DNA of 64,000 nucleotides from Ornithinicoccus sp045032955 (GCF_045032955.1 NZ_JBJFZU010000005.1:124001-188000); one strand, 5' to 3'. Numbered from the stretch's first letter, positions 25,245-34,029 are shown. Numbers and translations are program-made. Notes: a model not told the origin generated them from the letters alone.

Positions 25245-26405
25245 TCAGCCCTTGAGCATCTGGCGCGCCATGACGACCCGCTGGACCTGGTTGGTGCCCT
25301 CGTAGATCTGGGTGATCTTCGCGTCCCGCATCATCCGCTCCACCGGGAAGTCCTTGGTGTAGCCGTAGCCGCCCAGCAGCTGCACCGCGTCGGTGGTGAT
25401 CTCCATCGCGACGTCCGAGGCGAAGCACTTGGCGGCGGCGCCGAAGAAGGACAGGTCGGGGTCGCTGCGCTCGGACTTGGCCGCTGCGACGTAGACCATC
25501 TGCCGGGCCGCCTCCAGCTTCATGCCCATGTCCGCCAGCATGAACTGGATGCCCTGGAAGTCGGCGATGGCCTTGCCGAACTGCTGCCGCTCCTTCACGT
25601 ACCCCAGCGCGACGTCCAGCGCCCCCTGGGCGATCCCGACGGCCTGGGCGCCGATGGTGACCCGGGTGTGGTCCAGGGTGCGCAGGGCGATCTTCAGACC
25701 CTCACCGGGCGTGCCGATCATCCGGTCCCCCGGGATCCGGCAGTCGTCGAAGTGCAGCTCGCGGGTGGGGCTGCCCTTGATCCCGAGCTTCTTCTCCGGC
25801 GCCCCGAAGGTGAAGCCCTCGTCGTCCTTCTCGACCACGAAGGCGGTGACGTTGCGGCCCCGGGGTCCGTCCGGGTCGGTGACCGCCATCACGGTGTAGT
25901 ACTCGCTCACCCCGGCGTTGGTGATCCAGGACTTCTGCCCGTTCAGGACGAAGCTGCCGTCCGGCTGCTCGATCGCCCGGCAGGTCATCCCGGCGGTGTC
26001 CGAGCCCGCGCCCGCCTCGGACAGCCCGTAGGAGAACATCGCCTCCCCCGCGGCGACGGCCGGCAGGTAGCGCGCCTTGAGGTCCTCGTCGGCGGCCAGG
26101 ATGAGGGGCATCGTGCCCAGCTTGTTGACGGCCGGGATCAGCGAGCTGCTGGCGCAGACCCGGGCCACCTCCTCGATGACGATGCAGGTGGCCAGCGCGT
26201 CGGCACCCACGCCGCCGTACTGCTCGGCGATGTGCGGTGCGTGGAAGTCGGTCGACACCAGGGCCTTGAGGGCCTCGTCGGGGAACCGGCTCTCCTCGTC
26301 GACGGCGGCCGCGTGCGGGGCGATCAGCTCGTCGGCGATCTCCCGCAGGGCGGCGCGCATCGCCTCGTGGTCCTCGGTGGTCCGGAACAGCTCGACGTCG
26401 CTCAT
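25245..26405 (-). CDS. Acyl-CoA dehydrogenase
   Basis: 386 residues, the usual length. YGLSEAGAGSDTAGMTCRAI is the FAD/substrate signature. KSWITNAGVSEYYTVMAVTD, the catalytic-glutamate region near QIYEGTNQVQRVVMARQ and the QAVGIAQGALDVALGYVKERQQFGKAIADFQGIQFMLADM block are complete. It oxidises acyl-CoA to 2-enoyl-CoA, passing electrons to ETF; chain length is unknown. Short- or branched-chain specificity is likely from general resemblance only. A TAGGCT box lies upstream within the end of purE. Confidence 0.94.
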   Translation of the reverse strand: MSDVELFRTTEDHEAMRAALREIADELIAPHAAAVDEESRFPDEALKALVSTDFHAPHIAEQYGGVGADALATCIVIEEVARVCASSSLIPAVNKLGTMPLILAADEDLKARYLPAVAAGEAMFSYGLSEAGAGSDTAGMTCRAIEQPDGSFVLNGQKSWITNAGVSEYYTVMAVTDPDGPRGRNVTAFVVEKDDEGFTFGAPEKKLGIKGSPTRELHFDDCRIPGDRMIGTPGEGLKIALRTLDHTRVTIGAQAVGIAQGALDVALGYVKERQQFGKAIADFQGIQFMLADMGMKLEAARQMVYVAAAKSERSDPDLSFFGAAAKCFASDVAMEITTDAVQLLGGYGYTKDFPVERMMRDAKITQIYEGTNQVQRVVMARQMLKG

Positions 26406-26409
26406 GAGG

Positions 26410-26952
26410 TCAGAGCCTACGCAGCCGTTCGCCCTTCGCGTGCGCCTGGTCGCGCAGCTCCTCGGCGAAGGCGGCGAGCCGTCGGCGCCACTCGGCTGCC
26501 CGCTCCCCCTCCCCCGCGGCCAGCATCCGGACCGCCAGCAGCCCGGCGTTGCGGGCGCCGGCCACCGAGACGGTGGCGACCGGGATCCCGGCCGGCATCT
26601 GCACGATGGACAGCAGCGAGTCCATCCCGTCCAGGTGCTTCAGCGGCACCGGCACCCCGATCACCGGCAGCACGGTGACCGAGGCCAGCATCCCCGGCAG
26701 GTGCGCGGCACCCCCGGCGCCGGCGATGATCACCCGCAGACCGCGCCCGGCGGCCTCCTGCCCGTACCGGATCATCTCGGTCGGCATCCGGTGCGCGGAC
26801 ACGACGTCGCTCTCGTAGGGCACCCCGAACTCGCCGAGCACCTGGGCGGCGGCCTCCATCACCGGCCAGTCGCTGTCGCTGCCCATCACCAGGCCCACCA
26901 GAGGAGCGGACTCAGGTCCCCCCGCGTCCCCCGACCGCGTCGACGCGTTCAC
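26410..26952 (-). CDS. purE: N5-carboxyaminoimidazole ribonucleotide mutase
   Basis: 180 residues. VGLVMGSDSDWPVMEAAAQVLGEFGVPYESDVVSAHRMPTEM holds the phosphate and ribose contacts and the catalytic histidine. IIAGAGGAAHLPGMLASVTVLPVIGVPV and the C-terminal NAGLLAVRML complete the class I PurE fold. It converts N5-CAIR to CAIR in purine synthesis. GTG 26952 overlaps the purK stop by 4 bases. The N-terminal 17 residues (NASTRSGDAGGPESAPL) are an unconserved extension. Confidence 0.96.
   Translation of the reverse strand: MNASTRSGDAGGPESAPLVGLVMGSDSDWPVMEAAAQVLGEFGVPYESDVVSAHRMPTEMIRYGQEAAGRGLRVIIAGAGGAAHLPGMLASVTVLPVIGVPVPLKHLDGMDSLLSIVQMPAGIPVATVSVAGARNAGLLAVRMLAAGEGERAAEWRRRLAAFAEELRDQAHAKGERLRRL
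26414..26419 (-). promoter_or_regulatory. -10 box of the acyl-CoA dehydrogenase gene (leaderless)
   Basis: TAGGCT on the minus strand, eight bases before ATG 26405. It lies within the last codons of purE. Confidence 0.5.
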
Positions 26953-28166
26953 TCGGTCACCACTCCCTGCAGGTAGTCGGCCGCGTGCCGGGCGCGCTCC
27001 CGCAGCGCCGCCAGCGAGGCCGGGTCGTCCTCCTGGCCGCCACCGACGGTGACGTGCCCGATCTTGCGGCCGGCACGCACGCCCTTGCCGTACAGGTGCA
27101 CCTTCAGGCCCGGGTCCCGGGCCATCAGGTGCCGGTAGGTGGGGTACAGGTCGGGGTGCTCCCCGCCGAGGACGTTGCCCATCACGGTCCACGGGTCGCG
27201 GGCGGACGGGTCGCCCAGGGGCAGGTCCAGCACCGCCCTCAGGTGCTGCTCGAACTGGCTGGTGACCGCCCCGTCGATGCTCCAGTGGCCGCTGTTGTGC
27301 GGGCGCATCGCCAGCTCGTTCACCAGGTATGCCGGTCGGCCCCCCTCCGGGTCTCGCACCTCGAAGAGCTCGACCGCCAGCACCCCTGTGACCCCGAGCT
27401 CGCCGGCGATCCGCAGCGCCCCCTGCACCGCGTCCCGGGCCAGCTCGTCGTCCAGCTCGGGGGCGGGGGCGATCACCTCGGTGCACACCCCGTCGGTCTG
27501 GACCGTCTCCACCACCGGCCAGGCGACGGCCTGACCGCTGGGGCTGCGGGCCACCAGCGCAGCGAGCTCGCGGGTGAAGGGGACAGCCTCCTCCAGCAGG
27601 ATGCCGTCCACCAGCCCGCCCTCGCCGACCCCGGCCAGCCACCCGGTCAGGTCGTCGGCCGTCCGGCACACCAGCACCCCCTTGCCGTCGTACCCGCCGC
27701 GGGGCGCCTTCGCGACCAGCGGCCAGCCCACCTCGGCGGCGAAGGCCTCCACCTCGGCCCGGGTGCGGGCCTGCGCCCAGCGTGGGCAGGGCAGGCCCAG
27801 CTCGGTCAGCCGGCGCCGCATCGCCAGCTTGTCCTGGGCGTGCACCAGGGCCCGCGGGCTCGGGTGCAGCACCGCGCCGTCCGCCTCGAGCGCGGCCAGC
27901 ACCTCCGTCGGCACGTGCTCGTGGTCGAAGGTCACCACGTCGCACTCCCGGGCGAAGGCCAGCACCGCCTCGGTGTCGGTGTGCTCACCGACCGGGCTGT
28001 GCGGCACCACCAGGGCCGCGCTCGCGGTCGGGGACTCGGCCAGCACCGACAGGGTGAGGGACAGGTTGACGGCGGGCGGCTGGCACATCCGGGCCAGCTG
28101 GCCGCCGCCGATGATGCCGACGACGGGGAACCCGCCGTCCGCGCGCAGGGGAGTGGGAGAGCTCAC
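26949..28166 (-). CDS. purK: N5-carboxyaminoimidazole ribonucleotide synthase
   Basis: 405 residues of the ATP-grasp superfamily. VVGIIGGGQLARMCQPPAVNLSL is the N-terminal nucleotide fold. CDVVTFDHEHVPTEVLAALEADGAVLHPSP, PLVAKAPRGGYDGKGVLV and MRPHNSGHWSIDGAVTSQFEQHLRAVLDLPLGD are PurK signatures. It makes N5-CAIR from AIR, bicarbonate and ATP for PurE downstream. GTG 28166 follows a TAGGCT box by seven bases; the promoter is divergent from gtrA. Confidence 0.96.
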   Translation of the reverse strand: MSSPTPLRADGGFPVVGIIGGGQLARMCQPPAVNLSLTLSVLAESPTASAALVVPHSPVGEHTDTEAVLAFARECDVVTFDHEHVPTEVLAALEADGAVLHPSPRALVHAQDKLAMRRRLTELGLPCPRWAQARTRAEVEAFAAEVGWPLVAKAPRGGYDGKGVLVCRTADDLTGWLAGVGEGGLVDGILLEEAVPFTRELAALVARSPSGQAVAWPVVETVQTDGVCTEVIAPAPELDDELARDAVQGALRIAGELGVTGVLAVELFEVRDPEGGRPAYLVNELAMRPHNSGHWSIDGAVTSQFEQHLRAVLDLPLGDPSARDPWTVMGNVLGGEHPDLYPTYRHLMARDPGLKVHLYGKGVRAGRKIGHVTVGGGQEDDPASLAALRERARHAADYLQGVVTE

Positions 28167-28173
28167 CTGACCC

Positions 28174-28179
28174 AGCCTA
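28174..28179 (-). promoter_or_regulatory. -10 box of purK (leaderless)
   Basis: TAGGCT on the minus strand, seven bases before GTG 28166. The gtrA -10 box faces it 16 bases away, so the two promoters probably compete. Confidence 0.55.
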
Positions 28180-28194
28180 CCCAGGGCGTCCGCC

Positions 28195-28200
28195 TAGACT
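28195..28200 (+). promoter_or_regulatory. -10 box of the gtrA-like gene (leaderless)
   Basis: TAGACT, eight bases before GTG 28209. Confidence 0.5.
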
Positions 28201-28208
28201 CCCGCCCC

Positions 28209-28739
28209 GTGACCTCCCCCCGCTCCTCCGTGGCCGCCCGCGCCGTGCGGAGCTACCGCGTGCTGGTCCAGGAGGTGGCCAAGTTCGGGACGGTCGGGGC
28301 CCTCGCCTTCGTGCTGGACACGGTGCTCTACAACGTCCTCGTCTTCGGCATACCGGGGCTGCTGGGGGCGCCGATGGACGACTCACCCCTGTGGGGCAAG
28401 GTGATCGCGACCTCGGTGGCGACCGTCTTCTCCTGGCTGGGGAACCGGCTCTGGACGTTCCGGCGGCGGCGCAGCCAGCCGGTCGCCCACGAGTTCGCCC
28501 TGTTCGTCGCCTTCAACGCGGTCGGGCTCGGGATCGCGCTGGCCTGCCTCGGCTTCTCCCGGTACGTGCTCGGGCTGGACAGCCAGCTGGCCGACAACAT
28601 CTCCGGCAACGGCATCGGTCTGGTGCTCGGCACCGTCTTCCGCTTCTGGGCCTACCGCACCTTCGTGTTCCGGGGCGAGATCCCGCCGGTGCCCGACCCC
28701 CGGGAGGCGGGTCAGGGCGTCGCGGCCAGCGGCAGGTAG
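28209..28739 (+). CDS. GtrA family membrane protein
   Basis: 176 residues with four predicted membrane helices: FGTVGALAFVLDTVLYNVLVF, VIATSVATVFSWLGNRLWTF, FALFVAFNAVGLGIALACLGF and ISGNGIGLVLGTVFRFWAYRTFVF. NRLWTFRRR and FRFWAYRTFVFR are the charged GtrA signatures. The family helps flip lipid-linked sugars for glycan modification. Its last 28 bases overlap the convergent histidine kinase gene. Confidence 0.9.
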   Translation: MTSPRSSVAARAVRSYRVLVQEVAKFGTVGALAFVLDTVLYNVLVFGIPGLLGAPMDDSPLWGKVIATSVATVFSWLGNRLWTFRRRRSQPVAHEFALFVAFNAVGLGIALACLGFSRYVLGLDSQLADNISGNGIGLVLGTVFRFWAYRTFVFRGEIPPVPDPREAGQGVAASGR

Positions 28740-29773
28740 CAGGCGAAGACCGGGGGTGCGGTCTGCACCAGCTCCAGCCGTCCGCCCAGCGACTCCGCGG
28801 TGTCCCGGGCCACGGCCAGCCCGAGGCCGGTCCCGGACCCGGTGGTCCGTCCCCGGTCGAAGATCACCCGGGCCAGGTCCCGCGGGATCCCCGGCCCCTC
28901 GTCGGCGACCCGGAAGACGGCCGACGGGCCGGAGCGGGCGACGTGCACCCGGACCTGCCCCCGGCCGTGCGCCAGGGCGTTCTCGACCAGCGTGTTGAGG
29001 ACCTGGGACAGCGCCGAGGCGCTGGCCTCGACGATGACGCCCCGCTCCGCGGTCAGCTCGATCGACCGTCCACGCTCCTCGAAGGCCGGGGTCCACTCCT
29101 CGTCCAGGCCCGCCAGCACGGCGTCGGCGGCGCTCAGCGCACCGCCGCTGGCGTGACCGGCCCGCGTCCGCTGCAGCAGCTCCTCGACCACCCCGGTGAG
29201 CCGGCCGACCTGGCCGATCGCGATCTCCGCCTCGGCGCGGGCCTCGGACGCGTCGGTGGACTGGGCGATCTCCTCCAGCCGGAGCAGCAGCGCGGCCAGC
29301 GGGGTGCGCAGCTGGTGCGACGCGTCGGCCGCGAACGAGCGCTCGAAGACCAGCGCCCGGCCCAGGGTGTGGTGGTGCCGGTCGATCTCCCGGGCGACCG
29401 CGTCGATCTCGGCGATCCCGGCCTTCCACGGGTCCGGCTCCACCACCCGCCCGGGGCGGGTCTGCGGGTCCAGCGCGAACCCCCCGGAGGAGAGCTCGTC
29501 GGTGCGGTGCGCCAGCAGCCGCAGCGGTGCGGCGACGGTCTCCGAGGTCCGGTCCGCCAGCGACCGGGCCATCGGCACCCCGATGCCGGCCAGCAGCGCG
29601 CCCATCATCACCATGCTGGCCGGGATGAGCCACTCAGGCTCCTTGGTGCGGTCCTCCCACTGCAGCATCGCGACCGAGCGCACCAGCCACGCCGAGGCCC
29701 CGGCCAGCAGCACGGACACGGCCATCACGGACAGCACGATCCGCAGGGACAGCTCGCGCAGGACGGACCGCAT
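28712..29773 (-). CDS. Sensor histidine kinase
   Basis: 353 residues. Two membrane helices (about 11-31 and 49-68) enclose only a short external loop. A HAMP-like linker, the dimerisation helix with phospho-accepting H153 in FAADASHQLRTPLAALLLRLE, and the ATPase domain (NTLVENALAHG, VADEGPGIP, GTGLGLAVARDTAESLGG) follow. The tiny sensor loop suggests membrane or intramembrane sensing. The response regulator gene lies 8 bases upstream, forming one operon. Confidence 0.93.
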   Translation of the reverse strand: MRSVLRELSLRIVLSVMAVSVLLAGASAWLVRSVAMLQWEDRTKEPEWLIPASMVMMGALLAGIGVPMARSLADRTSETVAAPLRLLAHRTDELSSGGFALDPQTRPGRVVEPDPWKAGIAEIDAVAREIDRHHHTLGRALVFERSFAADASHQLRTPLAALLLRLEEIAQSTDASEARAEAEIAIGQVGRLTGVVEELLQRTRAGHASGGALSAADAVLAGLDEEWTPAFEERGRSIELTAERGVIVEASASALSQVLNTLVENALAHGRGQVRVHVARSGPSAVFRVADEGPGIPRDLARVIFDRGRTTGSGTGLGLAVARDTAESLGGRLELVQTAPPVFACYLPLAATP

Positions 29774-29781
29774 CGCGGACG

Positions 29782-30525
29782 TCAGCTCCCACCGTCTGCG
29801 GCGTCGAGGACGCGGCTCCCCTCGGGGTCGTCGGTCTCGTCCGGGCCGTCAGGGTCGTTCTGGAAGCGGAAGCCGACACCGCGCACGGTGACGATGTGCC
29901 GGGGGCTGTGGGCGTCGTCGCCGATCTTGCGGCGCAGCACGGACACGTGCATGTCCAGGGTCTTGGTCGACCCGAACCAGGTGTCCCACACCTCCCGCAT
30001 CAGCACGTCGCGGGAGACCACCCTGCCCTCCTCGCGCATCAGCACGCGGAGCAGGTCGAACTCCTTGGTCGTCAGGCGCACCTCCCGGTCGTGCAGGAAG
30101 ACCTGACGGGCCTCGATGTCCATCCGCAGGGCGGCACCCGAGGGCGAGGGGGCGTTCCCCGAGCCGCGCCGCAGCAGCGCCCGGACGCGTGCCAGCAGCT
30201 CGCCGAGCCGGAACGGCTTGGTGACGTAGTCGTCGGCGCCGGCGTCCAGCCCGACGACCGTGTCCACCTCCTCGCTGCGCGCGGTGAGCATCAGCACCGG
30301 CAGCCGCACCCCGGAGTCCCGCAGCGCGCGGCACACCTCGACACCGTCGAGCTGGGGCAGGCCCAGGTCGAGGACGAGCAGGTCGTGGCCGGGGTCACCG
30401 GTCGCCTCGGCCAGCGCCTGCCGGCCGTTCGGGGCGAGGGTCACCTCGTAGCCCTCACGGCGCAGGGCCCGGGCCAACGGCTCCGAGATCGTGGGGTCGT
30501 CCTCGGCGAGCAGCACTCTGGTCAC
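29782..30525 (-). CDS. OmpR-family response regulator
   Basis: 247 residues. The receiver domain has acidic residues in LLAEDDP, phospho-acceptor D53 in LLVLDLGLPQLDGVEV, and the conserved lysine in DDYVTKPFRLGELLARVRALLRR. A winged-helix DNA-binding domain follows (LTTKEFDLLRVLMREEGRVVSRDVLMREVWDTWF, then TLDMHVSVLRRKI and HIVTVRGVGFRF). GAGGAGAC lies before the GTG start, so unlike most neighbours it uses a ribosome site. Target genes unknown. Confidence 0.94.
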   Translation of the reverse strand: MTRVLLAEDDPTISEPLARALRREGYEVTLAPNGRQALAEATGDPGHDLLVLDLGLPQLDGVEVCRALRDSGVRLPVLMLTARSEEVDTVVGLDAGADDYVTKPFRLGELLARVRALLRRGSGNAPSPSGAALRMDIEARQVFLHDREVRLTTKEFDLLRVLMREEGRVVSRDVLMREVWDTWFGSTKTLDMHVSVLRRKIGDDAHSPRHIVTVRGVGFRFQNDPDGPDETDDPEGSRVLDAADGGS

Positions 30526-30568
30526 GTCGTCTCCTCACACAACTCTGAGCGGCCAGTATGAGGCCTGG

Positions 30569-31357
30569 TCACCGTCCGGGCCACCTCGGGGTCCGCTTCT
30601 CGGCGAAGGCGGCGACCCCCTCCCGGCGGTCACCGCTGAAGGCGGTGGCCCGCCAGCACCCGTCCTCGATCTCCAGACCGGCGGCCAGGTCGGTGCCCAT
30701 CCCGAGGCGCATGGCCTTCTTGGCGTTGCGCACGGCCACCGGGGAGTTGGCCGCGATCCCGGCCGCCAGCTCGAGCGCCCGGTCGCGGGCGTCCCCCGCC
30801 TCCACCAGCTCGTCCACCACCCCCAGCCGGTGCGCCTGGGCCCCGTCCAGGCGTCGGGCGGTGAAGATCATCGAGGCCGCCCGGGACCAGCCCACCCGCC
30901 GGGTGAGCAGCTGGGTGCCGCCCCCGCCGGGGATGACGCCCACCCCCACCTCGGGCAGCGCGAGGGTCGCCCCCGCCCCGGCCACCAGCAGGTCGCACGA
31001 CAGCGCGATCTCCAGGCCACCGCCGAGGGCATACCCCTCCACCGCGGCGACCGCGGGCATCGGCAGGTCCAGCACCCCCCGGTAGGCCCGCGCGGTGATG
31101 AGCCGGTGCTCCATCATCTGGGCGTCGGTGAAGCCGTTGCGCTCCTTGAGGTCCGCCCCGACGCAGAAGGAGCGTGGGTGGCTGCTGGTCAGCACGACGG
31201 CGCGGACGTCGGCGTCGGCGGCCAGCGCGGCGGTCACGGCGGTGAGCTCCTCGGCCAGCGCGGTCGAGACCGCGTTCATCGACCCGGGCCGGTCCAGGGT
31301 CACCTCGACCACGTGCTCGCCGTGCCTGGTCAGCTGCAGCATCGTCGGTGCATCCAT
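30569..31357 (-). CDS. Enoyl-CoA hydratase/isomerase family protein
   Basis: 262 residues. The crotonase fold shows VVLTSSHPRSFCVGADLKERNG (oxyanion hole), PMPAVAAVEGYALGGGLEIALSCDLLVAGAGATLALPEVGVGVIPGGGGTQLLTRRVG with the second oxyanion glycine and the catalytic-position glutamate, and a C-terminal EGVAAFAEKRTPRWPG. It hydrates 2-enoyl-CoA in fatty-acid or amino-acid catabolism. ATG 31357 is preferred, with TAGCCT seven bases upstream. Confidence 0.92.
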   Translation of the reverse strand: MDAPTMLQLTRHGEHVVEVTLDRPGSMNAVSTALAEELTAVTAALAADADVRAVVLTSSHPRSFCVGADLKERNGFTDAQMMEHRLITARAYRGVLDLPMPAVAAVEGYALGGGLEIALSCDLLVAGAGATLALPEVGVGVIPGGGGTQLLTRRVGWSRAASMIFTARRLDGAQAHRLGVVDELVEAGDARDRALELAAGIAANSPVAVRNAKKAMRLGMGTDLAAGLEIEDGCWRATAFSGDRREGVAAFAEKRTPRWPGR

Positions 31358-31364
31358 GCCCAGC

Positions 31365-31370
31365 AGGCTA
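31365..31370 (-). promoter_or_regulatory. -10 box of the enoyl-CoA hydratase gene (leaderless)
   Basis: TAGCCT on the minus strand, seven bases before ATG 31357. It abuts the birA stop at 31368. Confidence 0.5.
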
Positions 31371-32114
31371 CTGGGGGCGGACGTGCACCACGTCCCCGGC
31401 GTGGTGCACCGAGGTCCCCTCACCGTCCACCACCAGCGCGCCGGAGGCGTCCACCCCGCTGGCCCGGCCCTCGGTCAGGCCGCCGTCCGGGCGGTGCACG
31501 ACCACCTGCCGGCCGAGGGTGGAGCACCGGTCCAGGTATGCCGTCCGCACCGCCGCCACGTCCCCGGCACCGAGGGCGTCGCTCAGCTCGGCGAGCCGTG
31601 CCAGGTAGTCCTCGAGCAGCGAGGCGCGGGCTCCGTCCGGCAACGGCGCACCACCCCGGGCGAGCCGCCAGGAGGTGGCGGAGGGGACCGGCAGCTGGTC
31701 GGCGTCGTGGTCCACGTTGATGCCGGCACCCACGACGACGGCGCCCCCGGGCGCCACCTGGGCGAGCACGCCGCAGATCTTCCCCGGTCGGGGACCCGTC
31801 TCCAGCAGCACGTCGTTGGGCCACTTGAGCACGGCGCGCACCGGCCACCGGCTCCGTCCCAGCGCCGCGACGACCGCCAGCCCTGCGGCCAGCGGGACCC
31901 AGCCCGACGTCGCCGGCGCCGGCGCCGGCAGCACCGCGCTGATCGCCAGGCAGGTGAACGGCGGCGAGCTCCAGGTGCGGCCCCGGCGCCCCCGCCCCGC
32001 GCTCTGGTGGTCGGCGACGACGACCCGGCCGGGCCGGGCGTCGGCGAGGGCGACGTCGTTCGTCGACCCGAGGCTCTCGTGCCACTCGGGCGCGTCCCAG
32101 CGCAGGGTCTGCAT
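31368..32114 (-). CDS. birA: Biotin--[acetyl-CoA-carboxylase] ligase
   Basis: 248 residues without the N-terminal helix-turn-helix of E. coli BirA, so an enzyme only. HESLGSTNDVALADARPGRVVVADHQSAGRGRRGRTWSSPPFTCLAISAVL has the biotinyl-AMP loop GRGRRGR. WPNDVLLETGPRPGKICGVLAQ and GAGINVDHD are the conserved ligase motifs. A small SH3-like C-terminal domain follows. It biotinylates carboxyl carrier domains. Back-to-back with the carboxylase beta gene, sharing overlapping -10 boxes. Confidence 0.94.
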   Translation of the reverse strand: MQTLRWDAPEWHESLGSTNDVALADARPGRVVVADHQSAGRGRRGRTWSSPPFTCLAISAVLPAPAPATSGWVPLAAGLAVVAALGRSRWPVRAVLKWPNDVLLETGPRPGKICGVLAQVAPGGAVVVGAGINVDHDADQLPVPSATSWRLARGGAPLPDGARASLLEDYLARLAELSDALGAGDVAAVRTAYLDRCSTLGRQVVVHRPDGGLTEGRASGVDASGALVVDGEGTSVHHAGDVVHVRPQ

Positions 32115-32121
32115 GCCGCCA

Positions 32122-32127
32122 ACGATA
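32122..32127 (-). promoter_or_regulatory. -10 box of birA (leaderless)
   Basis: TATCGT on the minus strand, seven bases before ATG 32114. It shares bases 32126-32127 with the -10 box of the carboxylase gene on the other strand. Confidence 0.5.
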
Positions 32128-32131
32128 AGTT
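32126..32131 (+). promoter_or_regulatory. -10 box of the carboxylase beta-subunit gene (leaderless)
   Basis: TAAGTT, six bases before ATG 32138. It decides the start: the GTG at 32132 would begin directly at the edge of the box. It overlaps the birA -10 box on the opposite strand. Confidence 0.5.
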
Positions 32132-32137
32132 GTGCCC

Positions 32138-33757
32138 ATGAGCGACACCGTCAGCGCCGACAACCCGGACGCCGGAGGACCTGACCTGCGCACGACCGCG
32201 GGGCGGCTGGCCGACCACCGCGCCCGCGTGCAGGACGCCGTCCACGCCGGCTCCAGCGCCGCCCTCGAGAAGCACCGTGCCCGGGGCAAGATGACCGCCC
32301 GGGAGCGGGTGGAGGCGTTGCTGGACGAGGGCAGCTTCACCGAGCTGGACGCGTTGGCCCGGCACCGGTCCACCGCCTTCGGCCAGGACCGGAACCGGCC
32401 CTACGGCGACGGGGTGGTCACCGGCTACGGCACCGTCGACGGTCGACCGATCGCCGTCTTCTCCCAGGACTTCACCGTCTTCGGCGGCTCCCTGGGCGAG
32501 GTCTTCGGGGAGAAGATCGTCAAGGTGATGGACCTGGCGATGAAGATCGGCTGCCCCGTGGTGGGCATCAACGACTCCGGTGGCGCCCGCATCCAGGAGG
32601 GCGTGGTGGCCCTCGGCCTGTACGCCGAGATCTTCCGGCGCAACGTGGACGCCTCCGGGGTCATCCCGCAGATCTCCCTGGTCATGGGCCCGTGCGCGGG
32701 AGGTGCCGTGTACTCGCCGGCGATCACCGACTTCGTGGTCATGGTCGACCAGACCTCGCACATGTTCATCACCGGCCCGGACGTCATCAAGACCGTCACC
32801 GGCGAGGACGTCACCATGGAGGAGCTGGGCGGGGCACGCACGCACAACAGCACCAGCGGGGTGGCGCACTACCTGGCCGACGACGAGGACGACGCCCTGG
32901 ACTACGCCAAGGAGCTGATCGGCTTCCTCCCGCAGAACAACCTGGAGGACCCGCCGGCCTACGACGAGGACCCCGACGACGAGGTGAACGCCCAGGACGA
33001 GGAGCTGAACACCCTGGTGCCGGACTCGGCCGGTGTCCCCTACGACATCCGGACCGCGATCGGCACCGTCGTCGACGACGGCGAGTTCCTCGAGGTGCAG
33101 GAGCTCTTCGCGCCGAACATCGTGGTCGGCTTCGGCCGGGTCGAGGGCCGCTCGGTCGGGGTGGTCGCCAACCAGCCGATGCAGCTGGCCGGGACCCTGG
33201 ACATCGACGCCTCGGAGAAGGCGGCCCGTTTCGTGCGGACCTGCGACGCCTTCAACATCCCGATCCTGACCTTCGTGGACGTGCCCGGCTTCCTGCCCGG
33301 CACCGATCAGGAGTTCGGCGGCATCATCCGGCGCGGGGCCAAGCTGCTGTACGCCTACGCCGAGGCCACGGTGCCGCTGGTCACCGTGATCACCCGCAAG
33401 GCCTACGGGGGCGCCTACGACGTGATGGGCTCCAAGCACCTGGGCGCCGACGTCAACCTCGCCTGGCCGACCGCCCAGATCGCCGTGATGGGCGCCCAGG
33501 GTGCCGCGAACATCCTCTACCGGCGTGAGCTGGCCGAGGTCGCGGCCGCCGGCGGGGACGTGGAGGCCGAGCGGGCCCGGCGCATCCGGGAGTACGAGGA
33601 CACCCTGGCCAACCCCTACGTCGCCGCCGAACGCGGCTACGTGGACGCAGTCATCGAGCCCGCCCAGACCCGGGTCCAGGTCGCCCGGGCGCTGCGGCAC
33701 CTGCGCTCCAAGCGTTCGAACCGGGCGCCCCGCAAGCACGGGAACATCCCGCTGTGA
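32138..33757 (+). CDS. pccB: Acyl-CoA carboxylase beta subunit (carboxyltransferase, propionyl-CoA type)
   Basis: 539 residues. KMTAREERVEALLDEGSFTELD-like start, the first oxyanion block NDSGGARIQEGVVALGLYAEIFRRN, LVMGPCAGGAVYSPAITDFVVMVDQTSHMFITGPDVIKTVTGE, and the second crotonase half FVDVPGFLPGTDQEFGGIIRRGAKLLYAYAEATVPLVTVITRKAYGGAYDVMGSKHLGAD. It transfers CO2 from carboxybiotin to acetyl- or propionyl-CoA; the alpha subunit gene is not in the window. The epsilon subunit overlaps by 4 bases and birA is divergent. Confidence 0.95.
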   Translation: MSDTVSADNPDAGGPDLRTTAGRLADHRARVQDAVHAGSSAALEKHRARGKMTARERVEALLDEGSFTELDALARHRSTAFGQDRNRPYGDGVVTGYGTVDGRPIAVFSQDFTVFGGSLGEVFGEKIVKVMDLAMKIGCPVVGINDSGGARIQEGVVALGLYAEIFRRNVDASGVIPQISLVMGPCAGGAVYSPAITDFVVMVDQTSHMFITGPDVIKTVTGEDVTMEELGGARTHNSTSGVAHYLADDEDDALDYAKELIGFLPQNNLEDPPAYDEDPDDEVNAQDEELNTLVPDSAGVPYDIRTAIGTVVDDGEFLEVQELFAPNIVVGFGRVEGRSVGVVANQPMQLAGTLDIDASEKAARFVRTCDAFNIPILTFVDVPGFLPGTDQEFGGIIRRGAKLLYAYAEATVPLVTVITRKAYGGAYDVMGSKHLGADVNLAWPTAQIAVMGAQGAANILYRRELAEVAAAGGDVEAERARRIREYEDTLANPYVAAERGYVDAVIEPAQTRVQVARALRHLRSKRSNRAPRKHGNIPL

Positions 33758-34020
33758 GCGCCGTGGATCCCGTGCAGGAGCAGCCGACGACGACCGCGGA
33801 GGCCGTCCCGGTCATCCGGGTCGTCCGTGGCCACCCCTCCCCGGTGCAGCTGGCGGCGCTGACCGCCGTGCTCACGGCGGGCTCAGGGCCGGCCGACGAC
33901 ACCGGCAGCGGGTCGGGCGCCCGGACCCCGGGGACGCTGTGGACGGCACGCAGCCGCTTCGCCCGTCCCCGCCCGGCGGTCGGACCCGGCGGCTGGCGTG
34001 CCTCAGCGCTGCCGCGCTGA
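33754..34020 (+). CDS. accE: Acyl-CoA carboxylase epsilon subunit
   Basis: 88 residues. An extended N terminus is followed by VIRVVRGHPSPVQLAALTAVLTAG and the C-terminal GPGGWRASALPR, both typical of the small epsilon subunit that strengthens the alpha-beta complex in actinobacteria. GTG 33754 overlaps the beta-subunit stop by 4 bases. Its stop lies 9 bases from the convergent transporter stop, with no terminator visible. Confidence 0.9.
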   Translation: MSAVDPVQEQPTTTAEAVPVIRVVRGHPSPVQLAALTAVLTAGSGPADDTGSGSGARTPGTLWTARSRFARPRPAVGPGGWRASALPR

Positions 34021-34029
34021 GGCGGACGC

